Shown here in pieces: positions 25,830-34,634 of a stretch of DNA of 64,000 bases. The number at the start of each line of letters is the position of its first letter. Position 1 is the first letter of the stretch. The notes below the pieces were generated by a model, which had not been told where the DNA came from, ran no database searches, and saw only the letters and a program-made list of their open reading frames with translations. The stretch is from the NCBI RefSeq assembly GCF_002165775.1, contig NZ_NDYP01000001.1, positions 62,001 to 126,000 of the forward strand, given 5' to 3'. The DNA comes from Campylobacter concisus (GTDB taxonomy: Bacteria; Campylobacterota; Campylobacteria; Campylobacterales; Campylobacteraceae). Made by a program: the position numbers and the translations under genes.

Positions 25830-27331
25830 AGTCTTTAAGATGTGCTACTTACGGCGATGGGCTAAAGATAATTGATGTTGAGTCTATCTTCTCTCGCGGG
25901 CTTCCTGGTTTTAGCATCGTTGGGCTTGCAAGCGCAAGTATAAAAGAGAGTACAGAACGCGTAAAGGCAGCACTTCTGGCACTTGATTTTTCCTTCCCAG
26001 CACAAAAGATAACCATAAATTTATCCCCTTCAGATCTGCCAAAAAGTGGCTCACATTTTGACCTAGCTATTGCTCTTCTTATAGCTCTTCAAAAGGCAAA
26101 AAGCTTAGAGAAAATTTTTGTCTTTGGCGAGCTTGGGCTTGATGGAAGCGTAAAAAGCACAGCAAATTTATTTTCTATCTTACTTTTTTTAAGCACGCAG
26201 GTAAAAAACGCAAAAGTCTTAGTGCCAAAAGAGATAGCACAAAAAGCTTCAATGATCCCAAATTTAGAAATTTATGCGATTAGTACTCTAGAGAAAGCGA
26301 TTAGATTTTTTAATGACGCAGAATTTGCAAAAAGTATACGTTTTAACGCCACTCATGAGCTATTTTCAAACGTGATAGAAATTTCTGGCAAAAGATATGT
26401 TCCAAATTTAAACTTTGAGCTTGATTTTAAGGATGTTTTGGGTCAAGAAAGAGCCAAAAGAGCCTGCGTTATTGCAGCCGTTGGCATGCATAATATTTTA
26501 TTTGAAGGCAGTCCAGGCAGCGGCAAAAGCATGTGTGCAAAACGTCTCGTCTACATCATGGTGCCACAAAGCTTAGAAGAGGTGCTAAAGTCTGCCGCCT
26601 ACCGCTCTTTAAACCTTCAAGATAGCGAATTTACAAGCACCAGAGCCTTTCGCTCGCCCCATCACACTTCAACCAAAAGTTCAATCTTTGGCGGAGGCTC
26701 AAATGTCGCAAAGATCGGTGAGATCGCACTTGCAAATGGTGGAGTGCTATTTTTTGACGAGTTTCCTCACTTTGCAAAGCAGGTGATAGAAAGCCTCAGG
26801 GAGCCACTTGAGGACAATAAAATTCACATCGCAAGGGTAAATTCAAAAGTGACTTATGAAACTAAATTTATCTTCGTAGCGGCTCAAAATCCATGCCCTT
26901 GTGGAAATTTATTCTCTCGCAACTTAAATTGCAAATGCAGCGAAAACGAGATAAAAAACTATAAATCAAGAATTTCGGCTCCAGTGCTCGACCGCATTGA
27001 TTTAAAAGTTGCTATGGACGAGAGCTCACCAAATGATAGGTCAAGTTTGAGCTCACAGCAAATGAGTGATATGGTTTTAAAAGCCTTTATATTTCAAAAA
27101 AAGCGCGATCAAGATGAGCTAAATGGTAAGCTAAATGATGCACAAGTAGAAAAATTTTGTCTATTAGATAATGAAGCAAGAGAAATTTTACAAAAGGCAG
27201 CCTTGAAGTACAATCTTTCCCAAAGGGGCATAAAAAGGACACTTAGAGTGGCTAGAAGCATCGCTGATCTTGATGAGAGTGAGCAAATTTTAAAGCCCCA
27301 CATCTTAGAGGCGCTTAGTTTTAGGGCATAA
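25826..27331 (+). CDS. YifB/ComM-type Mg-chelatase-like AAA ATPase
   Basis: 501 residues: an N-terminal Lon-protease-like S5 fold (VGLASASIKESTERVKAAL, NLSPSDLPKSGSHFDLAIA), then an AAA+ core with Walker A GSPGSGKSM (about 230), Walker B GVLFFDEFPHF and the family phrase AQNPCPCG followed by a small cysteine cluster (CKCS). The C-terminal Mg_chelatase_C region ends in DLDESEQILKPHILEALSFR. ComM relatives are hexameric helicases that promote branch migration in natural transformation; this fits a competent Campylobacter. Overlaps def by 4 nt. Confidence 0.92.
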   Translation: MKSLRCATYGDGLKIIDVESIFSRGLPGFSIVGLASASIKESTERVKAALLALDFSFPAQKITINLSPSDLPKSGSHFDLAIALLIALQKAKSLEKIFVFGELGLDGSVKSTANLFSILLFLSTQVKNAKVLVPKEIAQKASMIPNLEIYAISTLEKAIRFFNDAEFAKSIRFNATHELFSNVIEISGKRYVPNLNFELDFKDVLGQERAKRACVIAAVGMHNILFEGSPGSGKSMCAKRLVYIMVPQSLEEVLKSAAYRSLNLQDSEFTSTRAFRSPHHTSTKSSIFGGGSNVAKIGEIALANGGVLFFDEFPHFAKQVIESLREPLEDNKIHIARVNSKVTYETKFIFVAAQNPCPCGNLFSRNLNCKCSENEIKNYKSRISAPVLDRIDLKVAMDESSPNDRSSLSSQQMSDMVLKAFIFQKKRDQDELNGKLNDAQVEKFCLLDNEAREILQKAALKYNLSQRGIKRTLRVARSIADLDESEQILKPHILEALSFRA

Positions 27332-27333
27332 AG

Positions 27334-28737
27334 ATGAAAAATTTATATTTAGATACGAGAATTTTGGACGAGCGAGCAGGCGAGAAATTTGGCCTTAGCG
27401 AAGAAATTTTAATGGAAAATGCCGCCGCTGGCATAGCAAATTTCATCCGTAAGAAATTTAAAAAAGGCGTGAGAGTATTAGGCGTTTGTGGAAGTGGCAA
27501 TAACGGTGCTGACGTGTTTTGTGCTTTAAGGATGCTTGCTGGAGAGTATGAGTGTGAATTTGTCCTAGCTAGTAAAAGCTTAAAACCACTTGCCGCCAAA
27601 CAACTTGAAAGGGCTAAATTTGCTGGCGTGCGTGAGAGCAAAGACGCAGAAAATAGCTTAAATAGCGCAAAATGCGTCATAGACGGGCTTTTTGGCTCAG
27701 GGCTAAATAGAGCCTTAGATCAAAATTTAAGCGGTCTCATCTCAAAAATAAACGCTAGCCCTGCTTACACCATCGCTTGCGATATGCCAAGTGGACTAAG
27801 TAACGATGGCAAGGTGCTAGGTGCTTGCGTAAAAGCAGATATTACGATCACGATGGGAGCTAGAAAGCTTGGGCTCTATAGCGACGCTGCAAAAGACTTT
27901 GTTGGCAAGATAAAGGTCGCTGATCTTGGTATAAGCGCTCAAAACTATGAGTGCAAGAGCGACTATCACTTGCTTAAAAAGTGCGACCTCGTGCTTCCAA
28001 ATAGAAAAAATCAATGCGTAAATAAGGGCGACTTTGGCCACGCATTTATCATATCTGGCGAGCACATAGGAGCTAGCATGCTTTGCGCAAAGGCGGCATT
28101 TGCTTTTGGGGCTGGGCTAGTTAGTGTGATAAGTAATGAGAACCTAAATTTGCCAACACATATTATGCAAGCAAGCAAGATAAGTGAGAAAATGAACGCT
28201 GGAGCAGTTGGCATGGGACTTGGTGAAAAGGGCATAGAAGAGCTTGATGTGCAAATTTTAAAGGGCAAAAAGCTTGTTCTTGACGCTGATATCTTTTACA
28301 GTCCAAAAGTGCTTGATTTATTAAATGAAAACTGTATTTTAACGCCCCATCCAAAGGAATTTTGCTCACTTTTAAAGCTTTGTAATATAGCAGATATTGA
28401 CGTAAAAACATTGCAAGAAAATAGATTTGCTTATGCTAAGGCTTGGAGTGAGAAATTTAAGGCCGTGCTAGTACTTAAAGGAGCAAACACTATAATCGCC
28501 AAAGACGGGCAAATTTTTGTTATGCCTTATGGTAAAAATATACTTGCAAAAGGTGGCAGTGGTGACGTGCTAAGCGGACTTGTGCTTGCCCTTTTAGCTC
28601 AAGGCTACGAGCCACTGGATACTGCCATCTCGGCTACACTAGCTCATGCACTAAGCCTTAAAAATTTCAAAAAAAATAGCTACGCGCTCGAGCCAACAGA
28701 CATTATAAAAGGAGTAAAATGCTTACGAAAAAAATAG
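27334..28737 (+). CDS. Bifunctional NAD(P)H-hydrate epimerase / ADP-dependent dehydratase
   Basis: 467-residue fusion of two repair activities. The YjeF N-terminal epimerase domain carries LMENAAAGIANF and VCGSGNNGADVF; the C-terminal ribokinase-like dehydratase starts near residue 225 with KGDFGHAFIISG and has the ADP-binding GGSGDVLSGLVLALLAQG. Together they restore NADH and NADPH hydrates produced by heat or enzyme error. Nnr is the usual name. Length slightly below the E. coli protein. It follows the ComM-like gene by 2 nt and overlaps purN by 19 nt. Confidence 0.94.
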   Translation: MKNLYLDTRILDERAGEKFGLSEEILMENAAAGIANFIRKKFKKGVRVLGVCGSGNNGADVFCALRMLAGEYECEFVLASKSLKPLAAKQLERAKFAGVRESKDAENSLNSAKCVIDGLFGSGLNRALDQNLSGLISKINASPAYTIACDMPSGLSNDGKVLGACVKADITITMGARKLGLYSDAAKDFVGKIKVADLGISAQNYECKSDYHLLKKCDLVLPNRKNQCVNKGDFGHAFIISGEHIGASMLCAKAAFAFGAGLVSVISNENLNLPTHIMQASKISEKMNAGAVGMGLGEKGIEELDVQILKGKKLVLDADIFYSPKVLDLLNENCILTPHPKEFCSLLKLCNIADIDVKTLQENRFAYAKAWSEKFKAVLVLKGANTIIAKDGQIFVMPYGKNILAKGGSGDVLSGLVLALLAQGYEPLDTAISATLAHALSLKNFKKNSYALEPTDIIKGVKCLRKK

Positions 28738-29306
28738 CCGTACTTTTTAGCGGTAGTGGCTCAAATTTAGAAGCGATACTTAAAAAAGTTCATAATCAAA
28801 TTTTTAATGGCATAAAAATTGAAGTTTGCCTTTGTATCTGTAACAAGCCAGGTGCATACGGTATAGAGCGTGCTAAGAAATTTGGGCTTGATACGACGAT
28901 AATAGAGAGTGCCAAATTTGCAAATAGAGAAGAATTTGACACTGCGGTTGTAGAGCAAATTTTAAAAAGCGGCGCTGAACTAACGGTGCTTGCTGGGTTT
29001 ATGAGGATATTAACTCCTATTTTTACATCAAAGATAAAAGCCATAAATTTACACCCTTCCATATTGCCACTTTTTAAAGGCGCTCATGCGATAAAAGAGA
29101 GCTTTGAGAGCGATATGATGCTCGGTGGAGTTAGCGTGCACTACGTGAGCGAGGAGCTTGACGGAGGTAAACTCATTGCACAAAGAGCGTTTGAAAGAGA
29201 AGATGGTATGAGCTTAGAGGATTGGGAGAGCAAAATCCATGCGATAGAGCATGAAATTTTGCCTGATAGCATAATAAAAATTTTAACAAAGGAAACAAAT
29301 GTTTGA
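28719..29306 (+). CDS. purN: Phosphoribosylglycinamide formyltransferase
   Basis: 195 residues. KIAVLFSGSGSNLEAIL binds the phosphate, INLHPSILPLFKG holds the catalytic Asn and His, and VSEELDGGKLIAQ the catalytic Asp. It transfers a formyl group from 10-formyl-THF to GAR in purine synthesis. The start lies inside the 3' end of the nnr gene (19-nt overlap), and its own 3' end overlaps the TerC-family gene by 8 nt. Confidence 0.96.
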   Translation: MLTKKIAVLFSGSGSNLEAILKKVHNQIFNGIKIEVCLCICNKPGAYGIERAKKFGLDTTIIESAKFANREEFDTAVVEQILKSGAELTVLAGFMRILTPIFTSKIKAINLHPSILPLFKGAHAIKESFESDMMLGGVSVHYVSEELDGGKLIAQRAFEREDGMSLEDWESKIHAIEHEILPDSIIKILTKETNV

Positions 29307-30021
29307 ATGGATGACTTCGCCAGAAGCGTGGATATCACTACTTACGTTAACTGGCTTAGAGATAGTTTTGGGTATAGATAATATTATATTTATTGCTATT
29401 TTGGTGGGTAAATTACCGCCAGAACAGCGCGGCAGTGGTAGGATTGTTGGCTTAGGGCTAGCCATGGTGACTAGAATTTTACTTTTACTTTCATTGTTTT
29501 GGATCATGAAGCTAACAAAGCCACTCTTTACTATCGCAGAATTTAGCATAAGCGGCCGAGATTTGGTGCTTATATTAGGTGGTCTATTTTTACTTGTAAA
29601 ATCAACCCTTGAAATACATTCTAGTGTTTCTGGCGAAAGCGAAGAACATAAAAATAACACAAAATCACATGCAAATTTCTTGGTTATTGTAAGCGAGATA
29701 GCCGTTTTGGATATTGTTTTTTCTCTTGATAGTGTTATCACGGCTGTTGGAATGGCTGAGCATATAGAGATAATGATCATAGCTGTTATTTTAGCAGTTG
29801 GCGTGATGATGCTAGCATCAAAAGGTATTTCTAATTTTGTGGACAATAATCCAACAATAAAAATTTTAGCACTTGCATTTTTGGTGCTTGTGGGTATGAC
29901 GCTCATTGCTGAAGGATTAAGATTTCATATTCCAAAGGGGTATATCTATTTTGCGATGGCATTTTCATTGGCAGTGGAAAGTATAAATATCTATGCAAAA
30001 AAGAAAGCAATAGCTGAATAA
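29299..30021 (+). CDS. TerC-family integral membrane protein
   Basis: 240 residues with seven hydrophobic helices and the two TerC motifs with membrane-embedded acidic residues: LEIVLGIDNIIFIAIL near residue 20 and VLDIVFSLDSVITAVGMAEH near 140. Relatives (Alx, MeeY/YoaE group) export manganese or load exported enzymes with metal. Last gene of the plus-strand run that began with tig; no terminator hairpin is evident after it. Confidence 0.9.
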   Translation: MFEWMTSPEAWISLLTLTGLEIVLGIDNIIFIAILVGKLPPEQRGSGRIVGLGLAMVTRILLLLSLFWIMKLTKPLFTIAEFSISGRDLVLILGGLFLLVKSTLEIHSSVSGESEEHKNNTKSHANFLVIVSEIAVLDIVFSLDSVITAVGMAEHIEIMIIAVILAVGVMMLASKGISNFVDNNPTIKILALAFLVLVGMTLIAEGLRFHIPKGYIYFAMAFSLAVESINIYAKKKAIAE

Positions 30022-30372
30022 TATTTTTACGACAATGAAAAAGGCTAATGATATGATGGATAAAATGTCAATCAAAAAATTCTAGCCCGAAAAGATAAAT
30101 CTGTTGAAATTTGAAGGTAAAATTTTGATAAGCATAAAATGCATAATATATAATAGATTGATATTTATTCCGTTGTAATATCAGTGTAAAATATTCTTTC
30201 AAGCTACTAAAAATTCGTGAAATAAAGGACATACTTTATAGCTAGGTAGTAAAATAGAGAAGCATAAAAAGCTTGCGTGTGTAAAAAATTAAGTATTTGG
30301 CGAAGTATTAATTAATATTTTTGATTGAATTATCTTTTATATATAATTTCTATTAATTTAAGTGTTTTTTAA
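30022..30372. other. AT-rich spacer before the tRNA array
   Basis: About 350 nt of very AT-rich DNA with no open frame of note and no recognisable RNA gene or repeat. It ends at the promoter of the first tRNA group. Confidence 0.6.
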
Positions 30373-30401
30373 TTGACTTTATAAAAAAAACAAGTTAAAA
30401 T
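30373..30401 (+). promoter_or_regulatory. Sigma-70 promoter of the first tRNA group
   Basis: TTGACT, 17-nt spacer, TAAAAT, 48 nt before tRNA-Pro. A near-consensus -35 is uncommon in Campylobacter and fits a strong stable-RNA promoter. Confidence 0.7.
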
Positions 30402-30449
30402 ACGACTTTTTAATGAGGTAGTGGCATAAACTTACAAACACGACTCAGG

Positions 30450-30527
30450 CGGGGTGTAGCGCAGTCTGGTTAGCGCATCTGGTTTGGGACCAGAGGGCCG
30501 AAGGTTCGAATCCTTTCACCCCGACCA
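30450..30527 (+). tRNA. tRNA-Pro(UGG)
   Basis: Acceptor CGGGGTG / CACCCCG, anticodon stem TCTGG / CCAGA with loop TTTGGGA (anticodon UGG), TTCGAAT T-loop, encoded CCA. Confidence 0.97.
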
Positions 30528-30535
30528 TGTTAAAT

Positions 30536-30613
30536 GGTGAGTGTAGCTCAGTCGGTTAGAGCATCAGATTGTGGTCCTGAGGGTCGTGGGTTCGATTCCC
30601 ATCACTCACCCCA
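30536..30613 (+). tRNA. tRNA-His(GUG)
   Basis: Includes the extra G at -1 opposite C73 that marks tRNA-His. Acceptor GTGAGTG / CACTCAC, anticodon loop TTGTGGT (GUG), encoded CCA. Confidence 0.97.
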
Positions 30614-30619
30614 TTTTGG

Positions 30620-30696
30620 GCGCTCGTAGCTCAATTGGATAGAGCGACAGACTTCGGATCTGTAGGTTATGGGTTCGACTCCTATCGGGCGCGCCA
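30620..30696 (+). tRNA. tRNA-Arg(UCG)
   Basis: Acceptor GCGCTCG / CGGGCGC, anticodon stem ACAGA / TCTGT with loop CTTCGGA (anticodon UCG), encoded CCA. Confidence 0.95.
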
Positions 30697-30711
30697 CTTA
30701 AAATACTTTAT

Positions 30712-30788
30712 GCGCTCATAGCTCAGCTGGATAGAGCAACGGCCTTCTAAGCCGTAGGCCTCAGGTTCGAATCCTGATGGGCGTACCA
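30712..30788 (+). tRNA. tRNA-Arg(UCU)
   Basis: Acceptor GCGCTCA / TGGGCGT, anticodon stem ACGGC / GCCGT with loop CTTCTAA (anticodon UCU), encoded CCA. Confidence 0.96.
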
Positions 30789-30803
30789 CTTTATTATTGT
30801 TGT

Positions 30804-30888
30804 GCGGATGTGGTGAAATTGGCAGACACGCCAGACTTAGGATCTGGTGCCCCACGGCGTGAAGGTTCAAGTCCTTTCATCCGCACCA
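30804..30888 (+). tRNA. tRNA-Leu(UAG)
   Basis: Class II tRNA with a long variable arm. Acceptor GCGGATG / CATCCGC, anticodon loop CTTAGGA (UAG), encoded CCA, followed by a T-rich stretch. Confidence 0.97.
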
Positions 30889-30975
30889 TTCTTTTTTATA
30901 ATCTGAAACAATTTTATGTCATTAAAATTAAAGTTAGCCTTGATTGTAGAAAATATTAGATATTTTTCTTGTTCC

Positions 30976-31004
30976 TTGACATGTAATAATGTTTTTTGTA
31001 TAAT
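30976..31004 (+). promoter_or_regulatory. Consensus sigma-70 promoter of the second tRNA group
   Basis: TTGACA, 17-nt spacer, TATAAT: exact consensus at both hexamers. It lies 22 nt upstream of tRNA-Lys(UUU). Confidence 0.85.
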
Positions 31005-31026
31005 CTCAATTCTTTTTTAAGCAAAT

Positions 31027-31102
31027 GTCTTGCTAGCTCAGTCGGTAGAGCATCTCACTTTTAATGAGGGGGCCGTTGGTTCGAATCCAACGCAGGACAC
31101 CA
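31027..31102 (+). tRNA. tRNA-Lys(UUU)
   Basis: Acceptor GTCTTGC / GCAGGAC, anticodon loop CTTTTAA (UUU), TTCGAAT T-loop, encoded CCA. Confidence 0.97.
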
Positions 31103-31115
31103 TTTTTGGGTTTAT

Positions 31116-31191
31116 GACCCTTTCGTCTAGTGGCTCAGGACTCTACTTTCTCTGTGTAGAAACAGAGGTTCAAATCCTCTAAGGGTCGCCA
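31116..31191 (+). tRNA. tRNA-Glu-like gene, apparent anticodon CUC, irregular anticodon arm
   Basis: Acceptor GACCCTT / AAGGGTC is perfect, and the D-arm, four-base variable region (AAAC), T-arm and GCCA end align base for base with bacterial tRNA-Glu. In that alignment the anticodon stem is CTACT / TGTAG with a T31-T39 mismatch and the loop is TTCTCTG, giving CUC at 34-36 but U37 and G38. A pyrimidine at 37 is very unusual. Alternatively the loop is nine bases. Decoding is uncertain. Confidence 0.7.
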
Positions 31192-31209
31192 GATATTTTT
31201 TAAATTTTA

Positions 31210-31285
31210 GGTCGCTTAGCTCAGTTGGTAGAGCGCCACCCTTACAAGGTGGATGTCATAAGTTCGAGTCTTATAGCGACCACCA
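31210..31285 (+). tRNA. tRNA-Val(UAC)
   Basis: Acceptor GGTCGCT / AGCGACC, anticodon stem CCACC / GGTGG with loop CTTACAA (UAC), encoded CCA. Confidence 0.97.
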
Positions 31286-31293
31286 TTTTAGGT

Positions 31294-31370
31294 GCAGCGG
31301 TAGTTCAGTTGGTTAGAATGCCGCCCTGTCACGGCGGAGGTCGCGGGTTCGAGCCCCGTCCGCTGCGCCA
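31294..31370 (+). tRNA. tRNA-Asp(GUC)
   Basis: Acceptor GCAGCGG / CCGCTGC, anticodon stem CCGCC / GGCGG with loop CTGTCAC (GUC), encoded CCA. Ends the second group; a 121-nt AT-rich spacer follows. Confidence 0.97.
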
Positions 31371-31491
31371 TCTATTAAACCTTAGGTTAAGGTCGTGTCT
31401 CATAAAACACCCATTATTGAGTGTCAAATTAAATTTTAAGATTATAAGTTCTAAGATAACACTTTAAGATTTATTATTGCTATTTAATCTT

Positions 31492-31567
31492 GCCTCGTTA
31501 GCTCAGTTGGTAGAGCATATCACTCTTAATGATGGGGTCGTAGGTTCGAGGCCTACACGGGGCACCA
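31492..31567 (+). tRNA. tRNA-Lys(CUU)
   Basis: Acceptor GCCTCGT / ACGGGGC, anticodon stem ATCA / TGAT with loop CTCTTAA, so anticodon CUU. Encoded CCA. A second Lys isoacceptor beside the UUU gene 390 nt upstream. No convincing promoter seen in the spacer before it. Confidence 0.93.
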
Positions 31568-31575
31568 TCCATTTT

Positions 31576-31650
31576 GGCCCATTCGTCTAGCGGTTAGGAC
31601 ACCAGCCTCTCACGTTGGTAACACGAGTTCGAGTCTCGTATGGGTCACCA
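31576..31650 (+). tRNA. tRNA-Glu(CUC)
   Basis: Nearly identical to the tRNA-Glu(UUC) at 13418-13492 outside the anticodon arm (same acceptor GGCCCAT / ATGGGTC, same T-arm). The anticodon arm is CCAGC / GTTGG with loop CTCTCAC, anticodon CUC. Encoded CCA, then a T-rich stretch. Confidence 0.92.
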
Positions 31651-32236
31651 TTTTTTCTAATCCTTTTTTCTTTTTAATTTGTTACATAGAAATTTTTATA
31701 GAAAATTTCTTAAAAATGTATACTTATTTGCTTGGCAAATTGCTATTAAAAACGTAAAAATCAATTTTTATAATATTGTGCTTAATGAGTGTGTATTAAG
31801 CGATAAATTCTAGAAGTTAGCTTGTAGTAAGCTAAAAAATCTTTATAAATATAATAAAAGTACATCATAGAAACGTGATTACATAGCGTTACAAGTTTTT
31901 TGCTTTGATCTACTGGGCAAAATTCATTAAGTGTTTTTAATTTTTAAGCTTAAAAATCGTAAAACAGCCTACATTTAGTATTGTTGATTTAATAAAATGG
32001 CCAATTCTCTTTATTTATGAGAAAGATGCTTAAAATTTAAACATACCAGCCATGCTCGTGCGTTAAAAATACATTAAGGCTTACGATAAATATAGCTCTT
32101 TTTATAATATAAAGAGCATTTGATAGCAATGCAAAAAATAATTAAATACGTAAAAAAGTTCAACTTAAATAGCAAAAATAAAGGCTAAAATTTAAGCTTA
32201 AATATAAAACTTAGCAAGCAAGCTATTTCTTTGCTT
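31651..32236. other. Intergenic region between the tRNA array and pflA
   Basis: About 585 nt, very AT-rich, without a credible gene. Two small hairpins are visible: TTAGCTT / AAGCTAA at about 31816-31834, and GCTCTTT / AAAGAGC at 32095-32117. The second could serve as a weak terminator for pflA on the minus strand, but it lacks a proper T-run. Confidence 0.5.
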
Positions 32237-34612
32237 TTAGCTTTTGCCTATCATGTCAAGCTTAGCTTTGCAAGCATCTTTATACGGGCTTACAAAATTT
32301 GAATCAGAGCACTCATTTAAATAAGGTCTAGCCAACTTAAACTGTTTTTGCCTTATATAGATTTCGCTTATCAAATTTAAAGCATGTAAGCGATCTTCTG
32401 GCTCAAGCTTCATATTTAGTATAAATTTCGTCTCGTCAAGCGCCTCATCTAGGTTATCTGTCTTTAGTGAAGCTTCTGAATAGTTAAAATTTATCTTTGG
32501 TGAAAATGTATTTATCTTGGCTTTTGTTTGTAGTTCAAGAGCTTTTTTGGCATACGTTGTAGCTATGGCGTAGTCATTACTTTTCATCGCATAGTCGCTT
32601 ATAGCTGTATATGCTTCGATAATCTTAAAATCTTGGCCTCTTAGCTGCTCAATAGCGCTAATGGTTGAGATCGCCTCCGTAAAGCGTTTTAATGCAAGCA
32701 ATGAGTAAAACCTGTCAAAAAGAGATGGTGTTGGATCTGAGTATTCAACTGATGAGCCAAGTGAAAGCGCATCATTTGCAGCAATGATCGCATGCTCGTA
32801 GTCTTTATTTTTATATAAAATTTTGCTCAAATTTACCAGCCATTCGACCCTATCTTCTAGATTTTCATCTTTTGCATGAGCTTTTGCCAGCTCAAGTGCA
32901 TCGTTGTAGCGGGCCGTTCTGTAATAGCAGTTAAAGAGCTTAAATTGTGGTAATGAGATTTTGTTTATATCGTAGTTTTCAAGTAAATTTATAACAGCCG
33001 TGCAATCATCTTTTATAAAATACTCTTTTGTAAGCTCTAGCGCAGCCTCATTTATCAGCTCCATTGCCTTACTTAAATTTCCATCTTTTGCCATGGTTTT
33101 GTAAGATAGTGCATCGGAGAATTTACGCTCTTTAATATCCAGCTCAAGCTCGCTTATTAGAGCCTTTTGGCTAATGTTTGTCCCAGCATATTTTTCAATT
33201 AGCTCTTTATATCTAGCATGAAGTGCAGTAGCATTTTTATCCTTTTCTTCAAAAAATAACCCATCTTTTGCTTTAGTCACCTCATCGATATAATCACCAT
33301 ATTTAAACTCTGTCTCATATCTATTTAAGTATTCGTATGCTTTTTTCTCATCTTTTGTTTTGGCTAGATTTAGTGCTAAATTTTTTAAAGCAACTTCATA
33401 AAAATCTTTCGTCCTATCGCTATTATTTATCAAAATTTCATAAATTTTAGCAGCCACATCAGGCATATCTTTACTTGCGAATGTAGTTGCAAGATTCATC
33501 GACTTTGTTGGGTTGTTCATAAAAAATTTTTCATTCGCATTTGCAATTTTTAGTATAAATTTCTTTGCTTCATCAAATTTTTCTTTATCGATATTTGCAT
33601 CAGCTAGGCTTAGTGCTGATCTACTTGCAAGGTCGATGTCGTTTGTGGAGTAAAGTACTTTTTCATAGTCTTTTAGCGCCTCTTTTTGTCTGCCTATCTT
33701 GTAGAGATAATCAGCATAATCAAGCGCTGCAAGTTTCGTAAATTTTGAGTTTGCGTGCTCTTCGTTTAAGATATCAAGCATATATTTTGCATCACTTGCG
33801 ATGCTATCTTTTAGGTAGGCTCTAGCGATTAGGTAGAGCACCTCTGGATAGTTTTCATCAGATGGGAATTTTCTAATCCAAGCCCTACCTTCACTTACGA
33901 TATCTTTTGGCTCGATCTCTTCAAACTCATTTTTTATCTCAAAAATTTTATCAAGAGCCCTTAGACGAAATAGTAAAAATTCACTTGAAAAAAGGCTATT
34001 TGGATGCCTTTTTATCGCTGTTTGAGTATCTTTTACTACATTTTCATAAGCGCCCTTTTCATAAGCTCGTTTTATACTTATGTAGATATCAATGTCATTA
34101 CTATCAAGTCCAGCAATAGGGGCTTTGTTAAGATCAAGCGCTCCAATACTAGGATTTAGCATATCTTTAAAATCAGGTTTAAAATTTAGCCCAGACTTTC
34201 TCTTGCTATTTTCACTGAGCGAAGTATCTATGATTATGCTAAAGTGTTTTGAAATGGTTGTTTTTGGGCTATCTTGTACGTTTTGGCTATTATAAAGCTC
34301 AGTTTTTATATTTAGTAGTTTTGACGGTGCTTTTGGCATTATGACGATAAAAAGTTTGCCATCTTGCTTTTTATATTTTATATCCATTAATGGCAGTGTC
34401 GTATCTTCAATTTTTGGCAAAATTTCATTATCTAGCATGCAGACATAGCGTTTGGTATCGTAAGCTAAAATTTGCTCCACGCATTCAAATTCTTGCTCAT
34501 CGCTTAGCTGAAGAACGCTATAAGGTTTATCACCATTTGCGCCGCTATTTAGGCTAAGATTAAAAGCGGTTAGATAAAGCGGAAAAAATAAAATAATTAA
34601 GAGCTTTTTCAT
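32237..34612 (-). CDS. pflA: Paralysed-flagella protein PflA, flagellar motor scaffold
   Basis: 791 residues from ATG 34612, where a signal peptide begins (KKLLIILFFPLYLTAF); the frame is open to 34666, but that part overlaps nuoN. After a beta-rich start of about 130 residues, the protein is a long array of TPR/Sel1-like helical repeats, for example RAYEKGAYENVVKDTQTAIK and KLAALDYADYLYKIGRQKEA. In C. jejuni, PflA is a periplasmic part of the large motor disk system that holds extra stator units, and its gene lies directly after nuoN, as here. Identified by position, length and repeat architecture; overall similarity is judged from memory. Confidence 0.88.
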   Translation of the reverse strand: MKKLLIILFFPLYLTAFNLSLNSGANGDKPYSVLQLSDEQEFECVEQILAYDTKRYVCMLDNEILPKIEDTTLPLMDIKYKKQDGKLFIVIMPKAPSKLLNIKTELYNSQNVQDSPKTTISKHFSIIIDTSLSENSKRKSGLNFKPDFKDMLNPSIGALDLNKAPIAGLDSNDIDIYISIKRAYEKGAYENVVKDTQTAIKRHPNSLFSSEFLLFRLRALDKIFEIKNEFEEIEPKDIVSEGRAWIRKFPSDENYPEVLYLIARAYLKDSIASDAKYMLDILNEEHANSKFTKLAALDYADYLYKIGRQKEALKDYEKVLYSTNDIDLASRSALSLADANIDKEKFDEAKKFILKIANANEKFFMNNPTKSMNLATTFASKDMPDVAAKIYEILINNSDRTKDFYEVALKNLALNLAKTKDEKKAYEYLNRYETEFKYGDYIDEVTKAKDGLFFEEKDKNATALHARYKELIEKYAGTNISQKALISELELDIKERKFSDALSYKTMAKDGNLSKAMELINEAALELTKEYFIKDDCTAVINLLENYDINKISLPQFKLFNCYYRTARYNDALELAKAHAKDENLEDRVEWLVNLSKILYKNKDYEHAIIAANDALSLGSSVEYSDPTPSLFDRFYSLLALKRFTEAISTISAIEQLRGQDFKIIEAYTAISDYAMKSNDYAIATTYAKKALELQTKAKINTFSPKINFNYSEASLKTDNLDEALDETKFILNMKLEPEDRLHALNLISEIYIRQKQFKLARPYLNECSDSNFVSPYKDACKAKLDMIGKS

Positions 34613-34634
34613 GCCGCAATTATAGTTAAATTTT

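Noticed and set aside
29283-29906. 207-codon minus-strand frame over the TerC-family gene
   Set aside because: Antisense shadow of a strongly conserved gene.
30777-31467. Short frames across the tRNA genes
   Set aside because: They translate tRNA sequence and have no coding features.
32095-32117. Hairpin GCTCTTT / AAAGAGC as pflA terminator
   Set aside because: No proper T-run follows and it is more than 100 nt from the stop; noted only as a structure.
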